Positions 41,337 to 50,975 of a DNA stretch of 64,000 bases are shown piece by piece. The notes under the pieces were generated by a model that saw only the letters and a list, made by a program, of their open reading frames with translations, ran no database searches and was not told the origin of the DNA. Numbering within the stretch: the first letter of the stretch is position 1; each line of letters opens with the position of its first letter. The DNA is from Histomonas meleagridis (lineage: Eukaryota; Parabasalia; Tritrichomonadida; Dientamoebidae). A program made the position numbers and the translations under genes. Location of the stretch: NCBI GenBank assembly GCA_020186115.1, contig WSYJ01000060.1, forward strand, positions 1,488,001-1,552,000, written 5' to 3'.

Positions 41337-42252
41337 TATTTATAGATTTTGGATATCCATTCGCATATGTTAATATACAGAATAAATCATTTTTTTATGT
41401 TTTATAATTTAATAAAATTACAATTATTGTTATTTTGTTGATTTTCATTGGGGATTTTTGATATGAATATTTGAAAATATAACCAAAAAGTAATCTTTTT
41501 TATTTTTTTTATAAATTTGGATTATTTTTGTCTAGAAAAAAAGCTATATGAATATTAAATCATTATGAGAAGTGAGTTTCGATCAGTGTATCACTTTTGT
41601 TATCTCAATGGCACACATGTTTTAAATGATCAAAATATATAGATGTTCTATTTGAAACAAAATCTGACCCAATTAAATTTTCTTTCATCATACGGAAAAG
41701 GATGTAATCCGCTTCACTTTCACCAACTCGAAGAAGAAATTGTCCAAACATTTTAAATATCTGTAGATTTTTATTAAGTATTTGTATTTCTTTAGTTTCA
41801 ACTGATTTTAAATAGAAAAAATATAAATCAATTTCCTTCCTTTGTGAAAGTAATGATGAATAAATTGATTCAAAAATAACAATATTAAAAGATTCCTGAA
41901 AATTTACATTAAAAAAATTTGGTTATTTCCCATATTTACCTCCAATTTTTACCAAAATTTTTGAGAAAATGTTAAACATAGTAATTTAAATTATTTCACA
42001 CACAAAATTTTTATTTGAATTTGGTATATAAGAATCAAATAATGTGTTTTATTAATTAGTCAACACTTAATGTTGAAGTTCCATTAACTTTTACTCAGTT
42101 ATTCGAATACCCAAATCGTTAGTAGAGCTTTTCCTTCAGCTCATTTTAATGAAAATTTTAAATTTCAAATCAAATTAACGGTCGCTTGATGAGCATCAAT
42201 ATTTTGATGTTGAAATTAAATAAATTATTTGACTTAATCATTGCGTGACAAC
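41337..42252. other. Convergent intergenic region with AACGGTCG hairpin
   Basis: About 900 bp between two gene 3' ends. AACGGTCG (42177-42184) is followed at once by TTGATGAGCATCAA (a perfect 6-bp stem, 42186-42199) and a further TTGATG that can pair with the same CATCAA. No protein frame was seen. Confidence 0.45.
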
Positions 42253-43323
42253 TCAACCTGTTTTTTTTGTTGGTTTCTCGACTTTAATTTCTTTTGGTTT
42301 CATTTGAATTTTTAATTTTGATTGGTTGCCATTTCCTTCATTACCAGTACTTTTTTGAACTCTCTCTATAGTAATCTCCTTTTTTGGTGCCGCACTCACA
42401 TTGCTTTCATTTCGATTTGTTGCTTGGTTATCATCTTTATTATCATTATTTTCAGACATAACAATAGAAATCGATATACGCTTCGTTTGATTTTCGCCTG
42501 CATTTTGCCTTTGCGAATTATTTTTCTTTTTCTGCCGATTAATGTTTTCCATTTTATTCTTTAAGTTTTGAACTTCAGATGATATCTTCTTCAATGAAAA
42601 GTCTAATTGCCTCTTTCGTTGGTTGTGTCGTTCTCTTTCGGACGTGCTCTTTGAGGAGTACATTTTGGCAATACCGTTCATCAAATCAGGAACTTTGTAT
42701 AAATCAAAGATTTCCTCATTTTCAAAGATTTGCTTAATTTCTTCATCGGATAATTCATTAGGATTAAGAAAGTTTGCAAGATATGAGTACTTTTTGCCTT
42801 TGCTTATAAGAACTTTGCAAATAAATTTGAAAAATTGATGTTGATCTTTAATTTTGCATTCCTCTTGTTTGAAAATCTTATCCAATATTCCTGGAGGAAG
42901 AGATGCAAACAGATCAATGTTAATTAACTCGTTTATGTGTTTAACCAATATTGATAGATATTGATTAATTGATAAATTTTTTGCAACACAATCTATTGTT
43001 TTGCTTAAAGCGTATTTTGGTTCGCCTAAAGATTGCTCAAAGTTCTCAATTTTCTCCAAAAGTGATTCAGCTTTCCATTCTTCAGCGAGTGATCTTAAAT
43101 CGTTTAAGTTTTCCTCATTGATATCTACTTTTTTTCCTTGCACAGCGGGCAAAAATAATTTGAAAGATTCAATTGGAGTTGAAGCGTCGATAACCATTTG
43201 TCCATTTTTTATTGAATTTGGGTCGTAGTACTGTGAAAACACCAGTGAGTTCTTTGCGAATTCTTGTGGATCGATTACCAAACTTTCTCCGTTATATATT
43301 ATGGTGTATTTCTGATCTGACAT
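42253..43323 (-). CDS. BTB-like domain protein with coiled coil
   Basis: 356 residues. The first 100 (YTIIYNGESLVIDPQEFAKN ... VFSQYYDP ... FLPAVQGKKVDI) have the shape of the divergent BTB/POZ-like domain abundant in trichomonads. A helical middle follows (a ILDKIFKQEECKIKDQHQFF segment, BACK-like), then a coiled coil near 240-275 and a polar, Lys/Asn-rich tail. BTB proteins mediate dimers and ubiquitin-ligase adaptors; no specific partner can be named. It is divergent from the C2 gene over a compact shared promoter and ends in TGA. Confidence 0.55.
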   Translation of the reverse strand: MSDQKYTIIYNGESLVIDPQEFAKNSLVFSQYYDPNSIKNGQMVIDASTPIESFKLFLPAVQGKKVDINEENLNDLRSLAEEWKAESLLEKIENFEQSLGEPKYALSKTIDCVAKNLSINQYLSILVKHINELINIDLFASLPPGILDKIFKQEECKIKDQHQFFKFICKVLISKGKKYSYLANFLNPNELSDEEIKQIFENEEIFDLYKVPDLMNGIAKMYSSKSTSERERHNQRKRQLDFSLKKISSEVQNLKNKMENINRQKKKNNSQRQNAGENQTKRISISIVMSENNDNKDDNQATNRNESNVSAAPKKEITIERVQKSTGNEGNGNQSKLKIQMKPKEIKVEKPTKKTG

Positions 43324-43380
43324 AGAATGGCACTTTTTTGAGAACCGTTTATCACTTTTTCTTACGCCGACGGTTATTAT
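43324..43380. promoter_or_regulatory. Compact bidirectional promoter (BTB-like / C2 genes)
   Basis: CACTTTTTT at 43331, AACCGTT at 43343-43349, TCACTTTTT at 43352-43360 and ACGGTTA at 43370-43376. The box nearest the minus gene reads AAAAAAGTG on its coding strand, the one nearest the plus gene CACTTTTT, with the AACGGT box between. All fits in about 50 bp. Confidence 0.55.
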
Positions 43381-43415
43381 TGTTGAAGCAACGTCTCTCT
43401 CAAACAGACGGTTTT

Positions 43416-44900
43416 ATGGAAAAATTGAATAAAAAGGGTTTGGTAAATGGTCGGTTTTTCACAAAATTTCTGAAGACGTATTTTGGAACAAAAATGTTTC
43501 ACCACGTGTTTGTAAAGCAAGCAGGAGATCTACAAGCTGTAGATTCAGGCGGAACTTCCGATCCATACGTTATTGTTCAAGCTGTAATGGGATCACGCAT
43601 ATATGTTATTGGAAAAACCCCAGTTATCAAGAAAAATCTGTATCCAGTATGGGATGATGAAATGAAGAAACCATTTAAAATACCATCATTTAGAGCAGAG
43701 AAATTTGTTTTTATAGTTATGGATAATAACGTTATCTTAAAAGATGAATTTCTTTCAAGCTGTACATTCGTCCCTGGAGTTAACCCAACTGATACTGACA
43801 TCGATTTCCCATTAACGAAAGGTTACTTACGTGTTCATGTCAAACTTAATGTTGAAAGGTTTAGGATCAATGAAATGAAAAAGCCAGAAGGTTGTATCTA
43901 TGCAATTACCAACTTCCCAATGAACTTCTATGGTGTTTCTGAAAAGAAGGGTCTTACAACATATGATGATTGGGATCTTGTAACTACGAATGCATATCGT
44001 CTTCGATCTGATGCTGAAAGCGATAACATATATCACCCATTGTTATCCATTCCGAAAGGTGAAAGTAATGAAACACCACAATGCCTCATAATTGTCGATG
44101 GCGGTAAAGAAACAGCAGATGGGGGAGTATTCACAGCTGAGGACGAACCTGTTGTCATTTTGCATCGCGAGATTCCTGTCAATGATGTCAATACCCCCAG
44201 TCTATTTACTGCCGGATTTAATTTCCAATTTACGGATTCACAAGTTAAAGTTCAAACCGAAAACCGAATACTTCAAAGTGACTTTGAAGACGACGAAAGG
44301 TTCATAGCAACTGTAGCTAACAACAAGTTTTTCCATTTACGCAAATTTTTCAAACCCGGTCAATTAGCCAAATTACCCATAAAATCGTTCAGCGTTGTGA
44401 CGAAGTTCATCTGTCGCATTGACCTTATCGGAATCACCGAAAACTTCAAATACGCTTTCCCCAACTTCATGTCGACCGTTAATCCCAAATCAATGCGACC
44501 GTTAGCGGGTCTTCGAATGTTACGATGGGGCGGAAACTTAAGCATTATACTTAACTCATCGAAGTGGTCTCAAAGTGTCAAGTACTTCGTGATGGTAATC
44601 CATAATAGGCATACGATTATGACGCCCGAAATGAGAGTTCATATTGTGTCAAAAGATTCAGCATCTGGTGAAGCACATGAATACTTCTGTTCGCCTGACC
44701 CACCGAAAGGTAATGGCGACGCTTTCATCGTAGGCGTTTTCGTCAAGGCGCAACCATTGCATTTTTATCCAGTGTGGCAATACTTCGAAGAATTCCCATT
44801 CGTTATGCCTGCAGTCATTAAGGAAGCAAGAAAGTATGTGAAACATAACGCAGATAAGATGATCGATACAAGTGGTGGACAAATTAATTTCGTCAACTAA
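43416..44900 (+). CDS. C2-domain protein with unknown C-terminal region
   Basis: 494 residues from ATG 43416; ATG 43494, just before the C2 domain, is an alternative, and the frame opens at a TTG inside the promoter. The C2 domain spans about residues 27-150: MFHHVFVKQAGDLQAVDSGG, SDPYVIV, KKNLYPVWDDE, VFIVMDNN. The Asp residues of the calcium loops (DSGGTSDPY, MDNN) are largely present, so calcium-dependent membrane binding is plausible. About 340 residues follow without a recognised family (a WDLVTTNAYRL segment, CLIIVDGGKETADGG, RMLRWGGNLSIIL). It has no membrane segment and no signal peptide. Confidence 0.75.
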   Translation: MEKLNKKGLVNGRFFTKFLKTYFGTKMFHHVFVKQAGDLQAVDSGGTSDPYVIVQAVMGSRIYVIGKTPVIKKNLYPVWDDEMKKPFKIPSFRAEKFVFIVMDNNVILKDEFLSSCTFVPGVNPTDTDIDFPLTKGYLRVHVKLNVERFRINEMKKPEGCIYAITNFPMNFYGVSEKKGLTTYDDWDLVTTNAYRLRSDAESDNIYHPLLSIPKGESNETPQCLIIVDGGKETADGGVFTAEDEPVVILHREIPVNDVNTPSLFTAGFNFQFTDSQVKVQTENRILQSDFEDDERFIATVANNKFFHLRKFFKPGQLAKLPIKSFSVVTKFICRIDLIGITENFKYAFPNFMSTVNPKSMRPLAGLRMLRWGGNLSIILNSSKWSQSVKYFVMVIHNRHTIMTPEMRVHIVSKDSASGEAHEYFCSPDPPKGNGDAFIVGVFVKAQPLHFYPVWQYFEEFPFVMPAVIKEARKYVKHNADKMIDTSGGQINFVN

Positions 44901-46023
44901 AAAAAATTATTAAAAAAATTTTTAATACAATAACGGTCGTCGCCGAGTCATCGGCACTCAGAATTTTATTGAAAAAGTTTTTGTTAGCATTCAAAACTTT
45001 TGAATTCAAATTGGACACGAAATTACAAATAAAAATATCTTGATAAAAATTAGGAGCTGAAGCATAATATTCACATTATGAACTATATTGCTCACTTCAC
45101 CAGGATATATAATATAATTGTCTTTTGTAAAAATTATTCAACATATGTTTCTGAATTGAAGTTCCTGATGTAATGACATTAAATTCAATTTATTTTCTAT
45201 TTTTATCAAAATTACAATAATTGCATTTCTTTCTTAAAATGCATTATTTTAATGAATAACTTTATTCAATGATCAAAATTCTTTTGATTTTTATTATTCA
45301 GAGTATACGATAATTTCATTTAAATCTTTTTTTCATGGTTTTGTGATTTTTAAAAATGTTTTTCAATTCACATGTCACATCATAATATTGAAATTTGTTG
45401 TTGTTTAAATGGAAATTTTCTCTAAAATGTACGAAAGAATTTTGATAAAACCTTTATAAATACAAAATATTGATTATATTCTATTTAATAGTACTTCAAA
45501 TTTTATAATACCATTGTGGAATTTTTTGTAACAAATCGAAATAATATCATATGAAAAAAAATTAAACATGGTGGAAAATTTCATATAAAAACAATTCCAT
45601 TCTAACTTTAATATTATTTGATAATTAATGAACCAAAATATTCAATTATAATAAAAATATTTCAATATTTTGAGAATTTCGAAAAAATCATTAAATTTGC
45701 GATTTCAAATTTTTTTAAAATAAAATACAAAATTATATTTATTAAGGTACCTCTGTAACATATAAAAAAATTGGCTTGATTTTATTAAGGATAAAGTTCA
45801 TTTTTTGGGAGTTTTTTTTCGCTTACACTACCATATTTTACCCGATAACAAATCAGTTTTATCATTTAAAACTATCACATCATTTAAAACTATCACAGTG
45901 TGTAGAAGAAAACATATCAATATGCAAACGATTAAAAAGGAAACTAGTCAATTATTAACAGAACAGTCAATTCAAAATAAACGGCCGTGTCAAAATATGA
46001 AATAATAAAAGTGACAAAAGCTG
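44901..46023. other. Gene-free region with AACGGTCG hairpin
   Basis: About 1.1 kb. AACGGTCG (44932-44939) is followed by GCCGA-GTCA-TCGGC (44942-44955), the same box-plus-hairpin layout as at 42177. The rest is AT-rich until AAACGGCC (about 45979) and AAAAGTGAC (46007-46015) before the SmD2 ATG. Short frames at 45776-46005 look like noise. Confidence 0.45.
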
Positions 46024-46386
46024 ATGAATACAGCTCAGCAACCAATGCCTCCAGAACAACAGCCTGAAGATTTCATGCAACCAAGCGAAATGACAAATTT
46101 ACAAAAAGGACCAATGGGGCCACTTGTTGATGCTGTCAATACTAAACAACCAATTCTTGTACAACTCAGAAGTAATAGGAAACTTTATGGTATTCCAAAA
46201 GCAATAGATAGACATTGGAATATGATTTTAGAATCAGTACTGGAAATGTGGTCTCCAAACGTAAAAGATGGAAAGCCTGTAAAAATTGAATCGCGTAAAA
46301 TTGACCGTCTTTTCCTTAGAGGAGATAATGTAATATCTGTTTACCCAAACCCAACAAAAGGTCCGGAAGATATGAATCAACAATAA
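46024..46386 (+). CDS. SNRPD2: Small nuclear ribonucleoprotein SmD2
   Basis: 120 residues, the usual length. The Sm1 motif includes PILVQLRSNRKLYGIPKAID and RHWNMILESVLEMW, the counterpart of human [30 protein letters not shown]. Sm2 is RKIDRLFLRGDNVISVYPNP. The N-terminus is polar and Gln/Pro-rich. SmD2 is one of seven Sm proteins that ring the snRNA Sm site in the spliceosome. The coding strand carries AAAAGTGAC 9 bp before the ATG, the reverse orientation of the usual CACTTTT box. The stop is TAA followed by A. Confidence 0.95.
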   Translation: MNTAQQPMPPEQQPEDFMQPSEMTNLQKGPMGPLVDAVNTKQPILVQLRSNRKLYGIPKAIDRHWNMILESVLEMWSPNVKDGKPVKIESRKIDRLFLRGDNVISVYPNPTKGPEDMNQQ

Positions 46387-46405
46387 ATTCTTATTAAATC
46401 AAAAT

Positions 46406-46813
46406 TTATTCATCTTCAAGTGTTTTAAGCTGTTCTTCAATTAATTGTACAAGATATGGTGTACGGTCATAAGTACATAAATTGAGTTGTTTGCCAAGTT
46501 CTCTGCGATTTAATTCTATTTCGGGATGTTGAGATTCGTATTTAAGAACACTTGGAGCAAACTTGAAACCTGCTGATTGTAAGAATTCAAGAACCAAAAG
46601 ATATTGAAGTTCTTTATCTCCATCAACTGGAATGCTTGGAAATGCTTGAAGTTCTGGTTGTGTTTCATCAAGAATATGACGAGCTGCTATTTTGGCTAAT
46701 TCTTGAGCTTCACCAAGCACCTTCTCCTTAATTCCTTTTTTCTCTACAAGCTCTTCGAGTTCATGTACAACTTCTTGTTGTGCATCATTGACAAACTGAT
46801 CCATCCAAGACAT
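46406..46813 (-). CDS. LisH/FOP (TOF)-like basal body protein
   Basis: 135 residues, alpha-helical. After an N-terminal helix with acidic and Lys residues comes KELQYLLVLEFLQSAGFKF, then SVLKYESQHPE and RRELGKQLNL, then LVQLIEEQLKTL. This matches the N-terminal dimerisation domain of FOP/FOR20/OFD1 proteins (LVAEFLQFFNLDFTLAVFxPE ... RExLARDLG), which localises to centrosomes and basal bodies. The length fits a FOR20-like protein. Convergent with SmD2, with only 19 bp between the stop codons. Confidence 0.6.
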   Translation of the reverse strand: MSWMDQFVNDAQQEVVHELEELVEKKGIKEKVLGEAQELAKIAARHILDETQPELQAFPSIPVDGDKELQYLLVLEFLQSAGFKFAPSVLKYESQHPEIELNRRELGKQLNLCTYDRTPYLVQLIEEQLKTLEDE

Positions 46814-47321
46814 TTTTTTCTCTAATAATTATTAACGTCCTTTAATTGAATGATTTACAAATTCAAAAAGAATTCTCTAAAATTAAACCTGTATATAAAC
46901 TCGTACAGTATGTGTAGGAACTCTAACTTATACCACAAGATCATTGCTTTTCTATAGCCATTTATTTGTAAGACAACACATTTTGATCATCGATATCATC
47001 AACACATCCTAATCAACAAAATTAGTACAAAGCCTCAGATACAAAAATAATCACACTAGAAAACTATTTTTAAGGATTTAAAAAAGCTTTGGGAAAACAT
47101 TGTACAAAAGAATAATCAAAAATTTTGGCAAATGGCAGTCGAAAGTGATAGTCACTTGCGGTTCTGCTTCAGAGCCTTGTTTATGGATACATGTGGAGTT
47201 TCAATGAAGCATCGCTGAAGCTCATAGCCGTTGTATCCGAATGGCGGACCAAACCGCAAAAGTGCCGTTATTCAATTTGACGAACGTTAAAAAAATTATT
47301 TCAAAACAAAAACAATAACAT
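46814..47321. other. Intergenic region containing a structured RNA candidate
   Basis: The part near 46814-47130 is AT-rich. 47140-47270 is markedly richer in GC and is described as a ncRNA candidate. Confidence 0.5.
47140..47270 (-). ncRNA. Candidate pseudoknotted non-coding RNA
   Basis: About 130 bp near 50% GC in AT-rich surroundings. Perfect pairings: CACTT-GCGGTT (47153-47163) with AACCGC-AA-AAGTG (47252-47264); GCTTCAG (47166-47172) with CTGAAGC (47215-47221); GGATACA (47185-47191) with TGTATCC (47232-47238); GCCGTT (47227-47232) with AATGGC (47240-47245, one G-U). The second and third stems interleave, a pseudoknot inside a closing stem. AAGTGA/TCACTT (47143-47157) forms a further hairpin. 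On the minus strand it is preceded by AACGGCACTTTTG, the local promoter pair. No frame begins with ATG, although one 40-codon frame is open. Class unknown. Confidence 0.35.
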
Positions 47322-48614
47322 TTATAAAACAAAATTTAGTTTCGCTAGTGAGCGAAATTCTATTGGTGGCAATCTTGGATGTATTATATTTAATTGTGGG
47401 TTTTGGAAATGTATTGGCGCATTAATTTGTTGTTTTGATTTTATCTTCGCTTGTGACATCATATGTCTTTTATTAAATTCGATTACTCTCTGTGCAGCCA
47501 TTTTTCTTGTATCAGAATTGTTGTCTGGTTGCTTATCTGTTTTTTGATTATTTAATGAGAAAGGAATTACATAATTATTAACCTTCTGTACCCCAATAGA
47601 TGTATATGATAGGTTTTCTTTCATATAAGGCTTTGATTGTTTGTATTTTTGAGAATTTTTGGCTTCTGTCGCAAAAAGTGCAAACGGTTTTGATCGGTCT
47701 GTTTTCTCCCATATCAAATCCTGTTGATGCAGAAATTGGAATGCCGGCGATTTCAACGCCTCGTCTGCTGTTATCCTGTCATTTGGGTCGTATACGAGTA
47801 ATTTCTCTATGAGGTCAATGATTGGCTGACTAACATTTGGGAGTAAATCCCGAAATGATTGTTTCTGCTTTTGTGGAAATGCCATACTAACATTATTACT
47901 TTGGATTTTAGCAAGAAGACTCTTAGATGGAGTACCTAAGATTGCGTGGATTTTGTTTAATTGATCCAGCTGATGCTTTCCTGGAAATAATGGCTTTCCT
48001 GTAAGAACTTCATATAATACACAGCCAATGGCCCATACATCTACAGCAGGTCCGTAAATCCCTGATGTAAGAATACATTCAGGAGCTCTGTACCATCGAG
48101 TTGCTACATAATCTGTGAATCTGACTTTGTTAGCAATAGAACTCACTGAACCAAAATCAGTAAGCTTTAGCTCTAATGTCTGTGAATTGATTAAGCAGTT
48201 CTCTGGCTTGACATCACGATGAAATATTCCGCGAGAATGAACATATGATATTGCTTTTGTAAGTTGGTAAGTTATTAAAAGCGCATCGAATTCTGGAATC
48301 GGTGCTTTTGCTTTGGAAATGTATTCGTATAAATTCATTTCCATGAGTTCTAAAATGAGTGCAACATGTCCACTTTGTGAGTCATACATTAAAGAACGTA
48401 AGTTGATAATATTTGGATGTTTCGAAAGTGTGCGAAGTGCAGCGACTTCGGTGAGTTGTTTAACATCTTCAAAAGATCGATAGCGTTTCTTTAATCTTTT
48501 TTCTGCATAGAATTGTTGATCCTTCAATGACTTGACCTTGTATACATCGGCAAATGAGCCTTCCCCGAGTTTTTGTATGATACGAAACTCATTTAAGGAT
48601 TGCCCATCTATCAT
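47322..48614 (-). CDS. MOK/RCK-family protein kinase
   Basis: 430 residues with a complete kinase domain at 9-295: Gly loop GEGSFADV (17-24), VAIK-like Lys in AEKR (39), HRDVKPEN (132-139), DFG (153-155), activation loop TDY (167-169) and RWYRAPE (173-179), then DVWAIGCVLYEVL. The DFGSV...TxY...ATRWYRAPECIL set is closest to MOK (RAGE), a relative of MAK/ICK kinases that control cilium length; human MOK has TEY where this has TDY. The tail of about 135 residues is polar. Flagellar length control is inferred from the family. ACCGTTA lies about 80 bp before the ATG. Confidence 0.85.
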   Translation of the reverse strand: MIDGQSLNEFRIIQKLGEGSFADVYKVKSLKDQQFYAEKRLKKRYRSFEDVKQLTEVAALRTLSKHPNIINLRSLMYDSQSGHVALILELMEMNLYEYISKAKAPIPEFDALLITYQLTKAISYVHSRGIFHRDVKPENCLINSQTLELKLTDFGSVSSIANKVRFTDYVATRWYRAPECILTSGIYGPAVDVWAIGCVLYEVLTGKPLFPGKHQLDQLNKIHAILGTPSKSLLAKIQSNNVSMAFPQKQKQSFRDLLPNVSQPIIDLIEKLLVYDPNDRITADEALKSPAFQFLHQQDLIWEKTDRSKPFALFATEAKNSQKYKQSKPYMKENLSYTSIGVQKVNNYVIPFSLNNQKTDKQPDNNSDTRKMAAQRVIEFNKRHMMSQAKIKSKQQINAPIHFQNPQLNIIHPRLPPIEFRSLAKLNFVL

Positions 48615-49036
48615 ATGCGAGGATGAAAAAACGTTTTTTCCTTTTCTATGGGACGTACAGAAAAGTTAAACTTTTTGAATTGGGATTTTATATTAACGGT
48701 CTTTCGATAGGTGCAGAATGGATTTTTCAACATTTGTACATCATTAAATTTTTATACTGTATGAAATCAAATGCATGAAGTTAACTTAATTATTTTGAGA
48801 ATCATTTAAAGTATAAATAATGAACAAATTTAAAAAGACTATTTCTCAAAATTCAAATCTTCAGAGTGAATTTTAAAAAAGATGTTATAAAACATGAAAG
48901 TCAAAACAAACATAAATACTAATAAGTGTTCTCTATTCATTTCAATAGAATTCTTTGTTATTTAAATTATACATCATGACTCATTATATTTAAAAGAATT
49001 AATTAATATTTCTATTTTTATTATTATTGAAAATAT
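48615..49036. other. Intergenic region upstream of the MOK gene
   Basis: On the minus strand ACCGTTA (about 48692-48698) and AAGTTTAACTTTTC precede the kinase ATG. The rest is AT-rich. Confidence 0.45.
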
Positions 49037-49639
49037 TTAACAGCAATCAAACATATAATCGTATCCGTCGAAATCCATGTCCATGATATTTTCATCAATA
49101 GGATATGCAAATGAATCTTCTTCAAAAATTGATTCATTATTAATATTTTGCTCTGCGTGTATATCTTCTTGAATTTGTTGTGAGACATTTAAAGGATTTG
49201 GCGAAGGCGCTTTCGCTGATTGCATGTTATAATTTTGTATTTGATTAATTTGATAGTTTGGAAATTGAAATTGATTTTGCAAAACGTTATTCGACAAATA
49301 AATTTCATTAAATCTACGTAAACAAGTAAATCTGTTACGTATGCTGATTGATGTTCTTCCTGGAAAGAACTGTTCCATCAACTTCCATTTGGGTCCAATT
49401 TGTTGATACTTAATCCTTAACAAATTATCTTCTTCTAAAGTCCATTTACTCTTATTAACTGTTTCTTTTAGGTGATTGACCCATCTTTCACGGCATTGGC
49501 GAATTGACCTGTTTGGCATTTCTGAAGCAATTTGTCTCCAGGCATTTTCGCCATACTTTTGAACTAGAGACGAAAGTGTTTCGTCTTCTTTTTGACTAAA
49601 GTGCATTTTTTTATTCTGCAATTTGCTCGTAGAAGTCAT
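49037..49639 (-). CDS. R2R3 Myb-like DNA-binding protein (paralogue 1)
   Basis: 200 residues from ATG 49639. The longer frame to 49792 translates the promoter and is rejected. R2 has MHFSQKEDETLSSLVQKYG and RSIRQCRERWVNHL; R3 has SKWTLEEDNLLRIKYQQIG and RTSISIRNRFTCLRRFNE. The acidic C-terminus (IDENIMDMDFDGYDYMFDCC) looks like an activation region. The DNA-contact helices are almost the same as those of the gene at 50976-51590, so the two should bind similar sites. TCACTTC and AAACCGT boxes lie just upstream, then the conserved 52-bp element. Confidence 0.9.
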   Translation of the reverse strand: MTSTSKLQNKKMHFSQKEDETLSSLVQKYGENAWRQIASEMPNRSIRQCRERWVNHLKETVNKSKWTLEEDNLLRIKYQQIGPKWKLMEQFFPGRTSISIRNRFTCLRRFNEIYLSNNVLQNQFQFPNYQINQIQNYNMQSAKAPSPNPLNVSQQIQEDIHAEQNINNESIFEEDSFAYPIDENIMDMDFDGYDYMFDCC

Positions 49640-49684
49640 TCTTGAATAAAAATGAAGTGACAAAAGGACGGTTTTCCTCTTATT

Positions 49685-49736
49685 GAAATTCAGAATGTAT
49701 TGAAAACCACACAAAAGATTAGCTGGACGACTTTTT
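49685..49736 (-). promoter_or_regulatory. Conserved Myb-upstream element, copy A
   Basis: On the minus strand this reads AAAAAGTCGTCCAGCTAATC, TTTTGTGTGGTTTTCAATAC and ATTCTGAATTTC. It starts 46 bp upstream of the Myb ATG. It is repeated inverted at 49979-50030 with one mismatch and in diverged form upstream of the second Myb gene. CACAAAA...TTTTGTG arms flank its centre. Confidence 0.6.
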
Positions 49737-49978
49737 GTGCAGATTTCAAAATTCCGAACTTTACTAAATATTTTGTGAACTTTATTCTCCATCGTAATTT
49801 TTATTGCTTCAATTTCCTTGACAAATAAGGAATATTAATCTTAATATAATATCAAAACGAATGACACCTAAGCATTAAATACCTTTGCCTATGATATGGT
49901 TAATTTATTTAGTCATCTTTGGGATTTATCCGCTACTGAATGTTTGGGGAATTTTCAATGCATTTTTGAATACCATAC

Positions 49979-50030
49979 AAAAAGTCGTCCAGCTAATCTT
50001 TTGTGTGGTTTTCAATACGTTCTGAATTTC
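49979..50030 (+). promoter_or_regulatory. Conserved Myb-upstream element, inverted copy B
   Basis: 51 of 52 bases equal copy A in inverted orientation. No gene follows it on the plus strand, so it may be an extra binding module or the leftover promoter of a lost paralogue. Confidence 0.55.
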
Positions 50031-50975
50031 TATCAATTAATTGAATGGGGTAGATGCTCATTTAATGACAAGAAAAATATGATGAAACTCATTAAATATA
50101 AAATAAAAATTCGCTTGCACGAACGAATACCTATGTAAATTAAAATTAATATCAGATTTATATAATTAAAGTAGAATATATAAATTATAATCATAAATTG
50201 CACATTAATGCAAAAATTCAAAACCACCGAAATATTTAACTTGAAAGAATCAATCAGGTTATATAGTGAAACAAAATTTAATATACATTTTAAAAAACTG
50301 GATATTGATAAAATTCATCTTTCATTACATGTCATATTCATTTACATTTAGATATTGTTCATAATACAAATACATGAACAGTGTATATAGATAATTACAA
50401 AAAGTTTTAAATTAATAATTGATATTATACATTATGACAACAGTCAAGAATCAAAGAAAAATATGATTCATACCATAAGTGAATGCGATATATGTTGAGT
50501 GTAATATATGGTGTTGGTTCATATCTATAAATTATTATGTAAATGTTGGTGCAAGTAAAATTAATGGTGTATAATAAGTAATGATATGATTTTGATACAG
50601 TGTTACAATGAAATTATATAGAAAATTACGTGTTCACATCTTTTTAAAATTACGTTAATATTATTCAGTGAAGCGAATGTTCTTGATGATATTTTTGATA
50701 ATTGCAATTTTATGTCATTTAATTGAATTATTTAACGTCTGAACTAACTGAATCATCGTGTTGATTTCTTATTTAATTATTTCACTGATTTATGAAACCC
50801 GTTTTAGATGACACATTCCAAAGAAAACTTTTGATATCAAAATATTCAAAATTAAATTTTTAGTTATTGAATCGTGTTTTTTTTCAATTAATTATTCTTT
50901 TCAGTGTAAAATTATTGTCATATAAAAAGAGAATTGAGTGTAATTGTAAAAATCCTCAATTCATGCGCAAATAAA

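Larger units (their letters stand above)
49640..50975. other. Region between the two Myb paralogues
   Basis: Apart from the conserved element copies at 49685-49736 and 49979-50030, about 900 bp of AT-rich DNA without genes. Confidence 0.5.

Noticed and set aside
43338..43415. C2 gene starting at TTG 43338
   Set aside because: The start would lie inside the CACTTTT box; in-frame ATGs follow.
47160..47265. Small protein gene in the GC-rich island (minus frame, about 40 codons)
   Set aside because: No ATG between the promoter motif and the frame and no recognisable family; the stem pairings explain the sequence better, though a coding remnant is not excluded.
49640..49792. N-terminal extension of the Myb gene (51 codons)
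   Set aside because: It translates the promoter boxes and the conserved element. The same phrase appears at 49979-50030 from an inverted non-coding copy with no Myb domain.
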